DNA from: Amanita rubescens
Lineage: Eukaryota > Basidiomycota > Agaricomycetes > Agaricales > Amanitaceae
Reading direction: 5' to 3'
DNA length: 42,879 nucleotides
Assembly: GCA_015039365.1 (NCBI GenBank)
Contig: WION01000451.1
Location: 1-42,879 of the forward strand
Shown here: positions 1-9,500 of the stretch, in pieces
Numbering within the stretch: the stretch's first letter is position 1
Layout: the number at the start of each line of letters is the position of its first letter
Translations under genes and position numbers: made by a program
Notes under the pieces: generated by a model
Seen by the model: only the letters and a program-made list of their open reading frames with translations
Database searches by the model: none
Told to the model about the DNA's origin: nothing

Positions 1-1
1 T

Positions 2-2677
2 GTAATGTTCTTCGGATTAACGAATTCACCGGCGACGTTCCAAACGATGATGAATGATATGTTCAGGGAAGAGATAGCAGAAGGATGGGTGGTGATTTAT
101 ATGGACGATATACTCGTATTTTCCGATAACAAGGAAGCGCACCAACAACACGTTAAGCGAATCCTAGAAAAACTGGAACGCCATAAACTGTCGTTGAAAG
201 CGGATAAGTGTTGGTTCGATCAAGACGTAATCGAATTTTTGGGATTGATTATATCGCACGATTCAATACGTATGGATAAGGCAAAAGTAAAGGCAATACT
301 CGATTGGCCGCGACCTAAGAACAAAAGGGAATTACAACAATTCTTAGGTTTCGTCAACTTTTACTGACGATTTGTACGCGGATTCGCAAAAATAGCCAAA
401 GCCCTTACCAGGTTAACGGGAAAAGAGGAATGGATGTGGACGGTATTACAGGAGGAAGCGTTTCAAGGATTAAAGATGAGAATAGGAGAGGAAGTGGTGT
501 TGGCGATACCGGCAGATAAGGGACAATATCGAGTGGAAACGGATGCATCGGACTTCGCAATGGGAGCGGTACTATCTCAACAACAAGCGGACGGAACTTG
601 GAGACCGGTCGCGTTTATTTCAAAATCGTTAAACCTGACGGAAAGGAATTATGAAGTTTATGACAAGGAGTTGTTGGCGATAATGCACGCATTGTATGAA
701 TGGTCGCACTACCTAAAGGGAACAGAGGAAGTGATCGAGATCTTAACGGATCACCAAAATCTTACCTACTTCCGCAAATCCCAGAATATAAATCGACGAC
801 AAGCACGATGGGTATTAGATTTACAAGAGTACAATTTTACGTTGAAACATTGACCAGGCAAGACCAATACGAAGGCGGATGCCTTGTCTAGAAGAGCGGA
901 TTTTGATAAAGGGGAGACAGACAATGAAGGGACAATAGTATTGAAAGAAGAAATGTTTGTACGAACAATGAACGAGAACGGAGGATTGCAGGAAATAGAA
1001 AAACAGATAAAAAAGATAACAAAACGACAATGGGAGGAGAAAGTGAAAAAGGCGATAGAACAAAAAGAAGAAGGGTGGAAAACACAAGAGAACGGAATGG
1101 TAACATGGCGGGAAAGGGTGTACGTACCAGTAGTGAAAAAATTAAGAGAGGAAGTAATGGCGATACATCACTCTTGGGGACATTCGGGAGTTGATAAAAC
1201 AGTCGAGTTGATACTGCGAAATTATTGGTGGCCGGGATTGAGAAAAGATGTAGAGGGATATGTGAAAGGGTGTCGGATCTGTCAGACGGTTAAACCAGAC
1301 CGACAAAAGAGGGCAGCCCCGCTGAATCCAAATGAAGTTCCGCAAGGACCCTGGCAAATAATATCGGTGGATATGATTGGTCCTTTACCGGAATCAAAAG
1401 GATACGACGCGGTTTTAGTAGTGGTTGATAGGTTCACGAAGAAGGCCTATTTCCTACCTACCAATACGACGTTGACAAGTAAAGGAACGGCGGTATTATT
1501 CAGGGATCATGTGTTTAGGGAGCATGGAATACCGGAGAAGGTGATTAGCGATCGGGGACCTCAATTCGTGTCAAAGTTCATGAAGGAATTATACGAAGTG
1601 CTGAAAATAAAAGCAAATCCTTCGACGGCATACCACCCACAGACAGACGGTCAGACCGAAAGGGTGAATCAAGAGGTGAAAGAATTCCTCACCATGTTCG
1701 TAAATCATCAACAAGATAATTGGAGCGATTGGTTGGCAGTAGCGCAGTTCTGCCATAACGACCGAGTTCATTCGGCGACGGGATTTTCTCCTTTCTTCTT
1801 GAACAACGGGCGACACCCTCGGAAAGGATTAGAACCTGCAGTGGAGCGAAAGGTATTAGCGGTGGACGAGTGGATAGAACGATTGACAGAAGCGTGGGGA
1901 AAGGCAAAGGAAGGATTGAATAAGGCGGCGGAGGTGATGAAGAAACAGTATGATGTCAAGAAACAACCTTCTCGAGAGTATAAAGTAGGGGAGAAGGTAT
2001 ATCTTAGTACACAAAACCTCCCGACGTTACGAGCGACTAAGAAACTTGGAGGGAAATTTGTAGGGCCATATGTGGTTGCCGGAAAAGTAGGAGTATCGGC
2101 CTACCGTCTTAAAATACCGGCGTCATGGAAGATATACAACGTATTCAACGAAGTATGGCTGAAACCCTACTCGCCGGCTCAATTTCCCCAACAACAGAGA
2201 GAAGAGAAAGAATGGGATAAAAGACGAAAGGAGGAGGAAGATATGAAGAAGGATACGGAGTTTGAGGTGGAGGAAGTAATTGATAGTCGACAAAGAAAGA
2301 ATGGAGGACGGTTGGAGTATTTGGTGAAGTGGAAAGGGTATCCTCAGGAGGAAGCGACTTGGGAACCTTCGGATAATCTCGAGCACGCAAGTAAAAAGGT
2401 CGCCCAGTTTCATAAAAGGAAACCGAGTGCTCCGCGAGAGATACCAAAGGGAGAATCACTGAAGTTTCGGGCGTATCAAAATCACACGACGATGAACGCA
2501 CCCAAACGGTTATTTGGATGGGAAGACGGGAAATTCGACAAGGACTACTTGGAGAATATGCAACGAAGGTGGGCCAATTGGAGACGCGATCGAAGTGAGG
2601 TGGATTGGGAAGATGAAATGGACGAAGAAAGGGACTTAGATTCTCGGGACGAGAATCTTGAAGAGAAGGCGATGTAA
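2..2677 (+). pseudogene. Ty3/gypsy Pol polyprotein fragment with two in-frame stops
   Basis: One reading frame runs from the window edge to TAA at 2675-2677, broken only by TGA at 365-367 and TGA at 851-853. Domains in order: reverse transcriptase palm with the YMDD active-site box (about nt 101-112); RNase H (about nt 520-800, with ETDASDF and LTDHQN); integrase HHCC zinc finger (about nt 1150-1290); integrase core with catalytic D in SVDMIG, D in ISDRGPQF and E in QTERVNQ; and a C-terminal chromodomain (about nt 2259-2415, with YLVKWKGY and TWEPSDNL). Both stops replace a position where related Pol proteins commonly have a basic residue, and both fit a CGA to TGA change. No indels were seen. 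The protein as encoded cannot be made full length without readthrough, so this copy is probably dead but fairly recent. Confidence 0.92.
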
Positions 2678-2907
2678 CGACCTTGTTTGTAGGTATTAGG
2701 ATGGGAAGTTGATGAGTCGGATGGAAGCGAGGTTGAGTCAGCAATCCGCGGAATGGTGATGATGCAGCTACGGGAAAAGGTATATAAGGGTTGAGGGTTA
2801 GATACGTTCCTTAGTCTTACGATTGTTTCTGTTGTCCATAGAACCAATCTAGTTCTCAACCCCATATCCGAGTGTCTTAGTGGTTGTGTGTGGATAACCT
2901 CCTAACA
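2673..2907 (+). repeat. 3' LTR of the Ty3 element
   Basis: The LTR starts TGTAACGACC and ends CTCCTAACA, that is TG...CA termini, 235 bp. It overlaps the last codons of pol: the TAA stop is inside it. It contains a TATA-like box. Boundaries are inferred from the termini, the preceding purine tract and the abrupt start of unrelated coding sequence at 2908. The 5' LTR is not in the window for comparison. Confidence 0.8.
2780..2789 (+). promoter_or_regulatory. TATA-like box in the LTR
   Basis: TATATAAGGG lies in the middle of the LTR, in the usual place for the U3 core promoter. Since the LTR abuts a coding exon at 2908 in the same orientation, it could drive transcription into the micro-exon gene. 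That consequence is inference. Confidence 0.5.
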
Positions 2908-3514
2908 GAGAGAGCCAGGGAAATTGCTGAAATCACTTTTCAGAATGTCTATCTTCCTAAAGTTATGGATGTTAAATATCCTCCCAAGGCATATGTGCGA
3001 TTGGAAGGTGGGAATGATGAGGATTCCTTCCTGAAAAATGAGAGTAATGTTGTTTCATAGACATGGATTTACCAGAAAAGAATTGTGCTGAATTAACTCA
3101 GCAAACTGCTGATGTAATAGATGATGACAGCATACATCACCTGTTTGTTTCAACACAGATGAACAATCTGGACCTTTGTGTTAAATCTGCACTTCAGTGA
3201 GGGTTAAATTTTCAACATCACTTACTAACATTAACATTGTTTAGACATGTTCTGAAACATAAATATTTGACATGGGATAATATCATTATGATAGTTTTTT
3301 CAAAATTTCCACATTTCTGGGTATGCTTTTTTTGTCAAACTGCACATAGGAAAAATTAATGGCAATAGGCAGACAGGGAGGTAGGTGGCCTCACATGGAA
3401 TAATAAATACTTGCAAAAGTTCATCAGGAGGTAAGTAACACTCCATGCCTTCACATGACAACAAACTTAGCCATGCTTCAGATGTCTGGGAATAAACAAC
3501 TGAGTGAAACACAG
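2908..3514 (+). other. Leader exons of the micro-exon gene
   Basis: Exon 2908-3007 (100 nt, starts GAG AGA GCC in frame), intron 3008-3060 (53 nt), exon 3061-3196 (136 nt), intron 3197-3244 (48 nt, CTAAC branch-like site), exon 3245-3320 (76 nt), intron 3321-3368 (48 nt), exon 3369-3380 (12 nt), intron 3381-3427 (47 nt), GAG 3428-3430, intron 3431-3481 (51 nt), exon 3482-3514 (33 nt, MSGNKQLSETQ). Alternative acceptors exist at 3376 and 3356, but only the choice given keeps phase 0 with no stop. This fixes the frame in which the three-base exons are read. Confidence 0.6.
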
Positions 3515-6500
3515 GTTAGTTGTCACCATATTCTACTAGGTGGCAGGATCTGATGTTATTGATATCAGTGGGTAAGTGACATTGAACTAACATATGTATG
3601 TAGATCTAATTGCTATTGTCTCATGATGACAGTTTGTAAGTAATACTCCTTTTGTGATCAGCAGTCTTGTCCCATAATCTACAGGAAGTGAGTGACATCA
3701 CTCATTTTGATTCTTGGTAAATTATTTCATGGTGCATCATATGACCAACAGAAAGTGAGTTAATCTACTAATCATTATGAACAGACTTGTCAATCTAGTC
3801 TCTTGTGGACAGGGAGTGAGTGATACAACACTGCCTCACACCACATCTGACCTGCTTAAAGAAAGTAAGCAAATTGATCTTGTTGAAGTTTATCAGACAT
3901 AAATCAATGAACAATAGAAAGTTGGTGACTTACTGTTATCTGAAAGAGAATCTCAAGAAACCTCATTGGATTGATAACAGGAAGTAAAGGACATTTTCTT
4001 TCTACATATCTGCTTCTGAACATTACCAAACAACAGACAGTAAATAGGTCTCCTTTTCAAAGCCTCTTGACAAGCAATTGAAAAACAAACAGGATGTATG
4101 TGATAATTTGTGAGATATGAATTCATCATATGAAATACTAGAGGAAAGAGAGTCAGTGGCATCATTTTTTTTCTTTCTTCCTTACCCATTATGCTAATTC
4201 CATTCTAAAAGGAAGTGAGTAATGCTGGCCACTCTGCTGCAAGACAATTTGGACACATTCATTTGTTCTACAGATTGTGAGTGATATTGCAAGTTTCATA
4301 TGAAATCACATATTTCTGAATAAACATAGAAGGTTAGCAGTGTGTCATCCTGGTTTTGTTGTTCAAATGGTGACCTTATCAAAACTTTGCCTATGGCCTA
4401 CAGTATGTGAGTGACATTGCAATTTGCAAGTTGTTCCATGAATCTTTTACCTACATACATATTACTGATAGGATGTGAGCAACACTGAAGATTTTTGTGG
4501 AAGGCAGTCTCATCACATCTTTTCCTATGACTAACAGGGAGTGAGTGACATTATACATTGGCAAAAGGCAATCTCATCACATCTTTTCCTTTGACAAACA
4601 GGTTGTGAGTCACCAGTTTGTGAAAGGCAGTCTTATTACATCTTTTTCTATGACTAACAGGGAGTGGGTGACATTTGCACATTTTGTGAAAAGGCAATCT
4701 CATCACAACTTTTCCTATGACTAACAGGTTGTGAGTGGCATTGCACATTTTGTGGAAAAGCAGTCTCAACACAGCTTTTCCTATGACCAACAGGCTGTGA
4801 GTGACATTGCACATTTTGCAAAAGGCAGTCTCATAACATCTTTTCCTATGTCTAATACTAGGGAGTGAGTGATTTGCACATGTTTTGAGAGGCAGTCTCA
4901 CCACATATTTTTCTATAACTAACAGGGAGTGAGTGACATTGCACATCTTGTGAAAAGCCTCAGTCTCACACCAGTTTTCCTATGACCAACAGGCTGTGAG
5001 TGACATTGCACATTTTGTGAAAGGCAGTCTCATCACATCTTTCTATGACTAACAGGTTGTTAGTGACCTTGCACATTTGTGAAAGGCAGTCTCATCACAT
5101 GTTTTCCCCCAACAGCGAGTGAGTTGCATTCAAGTTGCACATTTTTTGAAAGACAATCTCATCACATCTTTTCCTATGACCAATAGAATGTGAGTGACAT
5201 TGCAAATGGGTGAGATGCAATCTCACCACCTGCTTTCCTATAACAAACAGGGAGTGAGCAACATGATTATACATTGTGTGAAAGGCAAACTTATTGCATC
5301 TTTTCCTATGACCAACAGAAAGTGAGTGACATTGCACATTTTGTGAAAGGCAGTCTCATTACATCTTTCCTATGACCAACAGCTTGTGAGTGACATTACA
5401 CAGTTTGTGAAAGGCAGTCTCATCACATCTTTTCCTATGACCAACAGCTTGTGAGTGACATTGTACATATATTTTGTGAAAGAGCAGTCTTGTGACATCT
5501 TTCCCAACAGAATGTGAGTGACACTGCACATTTTGTGAAAGGCTGTCACCTCATCACATCTTTTCCTACTATGGTCTGCAGATTGTGAGTATCCTTGTGA
5601 AAGGCAGTCTCATCACATCTTCCCTATGACCAACAGTCAGTGAGTGACATGGCACATTTTGTAAAAGGCAGTCTCATCATATCTTTTCCTATCACTAACA
5701 GTTTGTGAGTGTCCTTGCACATTTGTGAAATGCACCCTCATCAAATCTTTTCCTATGAAACAGTTTGTGAGCAACATTGCACATTTTGTGAAAGGCAGTC
5801 CCATCACATCTTTTCCTATGACCAACAGCTTGTGAGTGACATTGTCATTTTCAGTCTGATCATATGATCATATTCCTATTACAAACAGCTGGTAAGTGAA
5901 ATGGCACATTTTGTGAAAGGTAGTCTCATCACATCTTTTCCAACAGCGAGTGAGTGATATTGCACATACTGTGAAAGGCAGTCTCATCACATCTTTTCCT
6001 ATCACCAATAGTCTGTGGGTGACATTACACATTGTGTGAAAAAGTGGTCTCATCACATTTTTCCTATCACCAACAGCGGGTGAGTGACCTTTCACATTTT
6101 GTGAAAGGCAGTCTCATCACATCTTTTGCTATCACCACCAGCTTGTCAGTGACAATGCACATTTTGTGAAAGGTGTTCTCATCACTTCTTTTCCTATGTC
6201 CAACAGCAAGTGAGTAACAATACACATTTTGTGAAAGGCAATCTCATTACATCATTTCCTATGACCAACAGGAAGTGAGTATTGGCAATTGCCCATTTTG
6301 TAAATGGCACTCTCATCACATCTTTTCCTATGACAACAGTCTGTGAGTGACATTGCTCATTCCATGAAAGGCAGTCTTGTCACATCTTTTCCTATGTCCA
6401 GCAGGGAGTGAGTGACATTGCACATTTTGTGAAAGGCAGTCTCATCACATCTATTCCTATGTCCAATAGGGAGTGAGTGACATTGCAAATTTTGTGAAAG

Positions 6501-9500
6501 GCAGTCTCACCACATCTTTTCCTATCACCAAAAGGAAGTGAGTGGCTTGCATATTCTCTGAAAGGCATTCTCATCACATCTTTTCCTATCACTAACAGCA
6601 AGTAAGTGACAATGCACATTGTGTGAAAAGCAGTCTCATCATGTCTTTTCCTGTCACCAACAGGAAGTGAGTAATATTGTACATTTTGTGAAAGGCAGTC
6701 TCATCACATCTTTTACTATCACCAACAGGAAGTGAGTGACATTGCACATTTTGTGAAAGGCAGTCTCATCACACCTTTTGTTATTGCCACCAGCTTGTCA
6801 GTGACATTGCACATTTTATGAAGGGCAATCTCACCACATCTTTTCCTATGACCAACAGGATGTAAGTGACATTGCATTTTTGTGAATGGCAGTTTCATCA
6901 CATCTTTTCCTACATGTTACCAACAGTCTGTAAGCAACATTATGCACTTTGTGAAAGGCACTCTCCTCACACCTTTTCCTATTACCAACAGTTTGTGAGT
7001 GACATTGCACATTTTGTGAAAGGCACAGTCTCATCACATCTTTTCCTTTGACAAACAGCTTGTGAGTGACATTGTAAATTTTCTGACCAGCATTCTCAGC
7101 ATACCTCAATCCATCAATGTTTGATATATCATTACATGCTATGTATATCAGAAAGTGAGGATTTTACCATATCCTTTCTTTGTCTTCCTTTTACATTATT
7201 ATCATCATAGATTGTAAGATCCATTTCAGCTCCCACTTAGAGATCAGTAGGGGTAACCCTCGGGTTTTCGAGGCCAGACCCCTACCCCTACCCTCCTTTA
7301 CCCTTACCCTCATACAAGGGTATGAGGGTTTACCCTCAATAACCCGGGGGTACGCAAAGGGTACATAAGGGTATAAGGGTTAATAAATACCCCCGGGTTT
7401 ACACCCAGGGGTTTAATATTTGTGCGGACAATAACTATATTACGCTATATCATCCCATCCGTCGTCTACATTGACTTCTTCCTCTTCCTCTACTTGTTTT
7501 AAGCCCTTTATAGCATCATGTATTTGTTTTTCTTTGATAATCCCGGCCTTGATCCACTCATCAACACAAATGAGAGCACGAACCGTCTGGACACTCAGAC
7601 GGTTCCGCAAATATGACAGAATGACACGGCCACGTGAAAAGACGCACTCTACATCAACTGTTGTGGCTTAAGATGCATCAGATAAGCAAGAAACAGCAAG
7701 GAATTGAAGAAAGACATACATGGTACGGATAGATAATCAGATGCCATGGCCGCGAGCCTCGGATATGTGTCACGGTGCTCTCTCCACCATTTCAGAGGAT
7801 CGCCGGGCTTCCCTGCATCATTCTTGAGGTACTCGACACCACTGCTAAGATACAAGGCCAGCTCGTCGGCAGGCAATCTAGTCCTGGACGAGCCAGATAC
7901 CGGACTGGGCCCACTGAGTAAATCGTCGAACATGTTGGTTGTCTTACGTGTTTCCTCCATGCGAAGCTGTGGATTGTCGATCTAGAATAGATGTTGTAGT
8001 TAAGCGAACAGCAGATTACTAAAACAGTCATGCTGTACATACCATAAACTCGTTTTCGTCGGAGATGACCGACGCCAGCGGATCCAAGTACTTTGACAAT
8101 CCTGCTGTCACTAGCCTGCGCGCCTCGTCAATCCATTCCGTCTCCCACTGGAGCGACTGAAAGTACGAGAGTTTCAGCCGTGGATCCAAAACTGGTCGAG
8201 ATTTTGGTCAGTACGAGTTATGAGTCTTATGACTATATGATTCATATACATACCCATCGCGATGCGATACATTTCCGAGTGATCGGTCTTGGAGTAGTAT
8301 CGGTTAAGTGTTTTCTTTCCGATGCGCATAGCAGCACGGATAGCCGGCGAGTATTGTTGTGAGACCATTGATGTCGCAAGATGTTGGTCTAGATGATCCA
8401 TGGCTGGGATGACCGTAGTGAGGTTCGCCACCTTAGATCTTGAAAAAAATTCGGTGGCGTCGTTGAATATCTGTGTGGCGAGGGTGGTCAAAGAGGAACG
8501 GGGTTGGTTGTTACACTTACTTCGAGGATGTCGCGCAGTTGCTTGGCTAGCATCCATTCCCCTAGGTCCAGCTCGTAATCCCGTAGTCCCAATCCACGTT
8601 CGCCTGTGAGACTGTCAATGACAACCCGATAAGTAATAGCGAACTCGAGCATATGGTAAGTCGAGTTCCAGCGTGTGCGAACGTCCGTGGGCATATTTTT
8701 CTCTTTCAGTTGATGCACCTTGCAAAGTTCTCGCCATCGAGGCATAGATACGGTCGGTGAGTTCTTGAGCGCATAGGCTGTCTTACGGAGCTGCAGGAAG
8801 TAGCGTAAGCCTGGATTAGATACCCTTAGCCCAAGATAAGGCTGTGCGTGCCACGGTGGACCCACGTGGACACACAAACACCTACACACCTTTACTAACA
8901 TACGTCTCGCAGGCATGACATCCTGCGCCAACAAATGCAGATCTCTCTCAGTCATACCCCTCCGCTCATCAATCCAGCCGTCATTGTCATCTTGCTGACG
9001 GTCTTCAAGTGGCTCCTCCTCGATTTCGATTTGCATCTCTTCAGCAAGCCCCTCGGCGAGTCGACGAAGCTGGGTAAGCTGTGCGCGCGCATCGGAATCA
9101 TTATCATTCCCATCTGCTGACGTGGCTTCGGATCCAGCTGCTCCCATACCTTCAAGTTCTTTGACGGGAACATCAAACTGCGCAAGAACACTCTTTACGA
9201 CCAGATTGATCACATGTGCGAAGCAACGGACCCGTGTGGCATCACCACCAAATGATGCCACTTTATCAGCCAAATCGTCCACCAGTACATCATTATTACT
9301 AGCATTGTCGCATGTCAGAGACAATATCTGACACGAAAAAACAGTGAGTTACAGTTCCAATCGTCTGCACTCTGAGCCGCTTACCTTATCGCTAATCCCG
9401 AATGTATCTAGAACCTTTGCAAACTGGGCCGCGAGCTCTGCACCAGTATGCCTCCGGGCGACCTCGACAATATCCAGCAGCCATGAGTTCATGACCCCTT

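Larger units (their letters stand above)
1..2907 (+). mobile_element. Ty3/gypsy chromovirus, 3' part (window-truncated)
   Basis: The 3' half of an LTR retrotransposon begins before the window and ends in a short 3' LTR at 2673-2907. The pol order RT, RNase H, integrase, chromodomain is diagnostic of Ty3/gypsy chromoviruses. A purine-rich stretch just before 2673 would be the polypurine tract. Gag, protease, the 5' LTR and the 5' copy of the target duplication lie outside the window. The right flank starts with GAGAG, which would be the 3' target duplication. The element interrupts a coding exon of the downstream micro-exon gene. Confidence 0.93.

Noticed and set aside
2145..2865. Minus-strand open frames of 199 and 106 codons over the end of pol and the LTR
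   Set aside because: They are shadows of the purine-rich coding strand of the chromodomain region; no family motif.
1..2907. Genome-wide RIP-type hypermutation
   Set aside because: Only two CpG-type nonsense changes are visible and the other repeats here (hAT, LINE) are uninterrupted, so the mark is limited to the Ty3 copy.
4475..7061. CRISPR-like array (regular repeats with variable parts)
   Set aside because: The variable part is only 3 nt, the repeats are about 62 nt and carry intron signals, and the surrounding genes are eukaryotic with spliceosomal introns.
4475..7061. Plain noncoding minisatellite inside one large intron
   Set aside because: Not fully excluded, but disfavoured: register is kept in units whose sequence has diverged, triplets avoid stops, and both flanks join in phase 0.
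4551..7109. Series of minus-strand open frames with a repeated peptide (CNVTHSLLVIGK-type) across the tandem array
   Set aside because: They are the antisense reading of the 65-bp repeat. The period is not a multiple of three, so the frame changes from unit to unit and each ORF stops after a few copies. The plus strand explains the sequence better through splice signals.
7250..7420. Interstitial telomere repeat tract
   Set aside because: ACCCT motifs are irregular, occur in both orientations, and are confined to the two ends of the hAT element.
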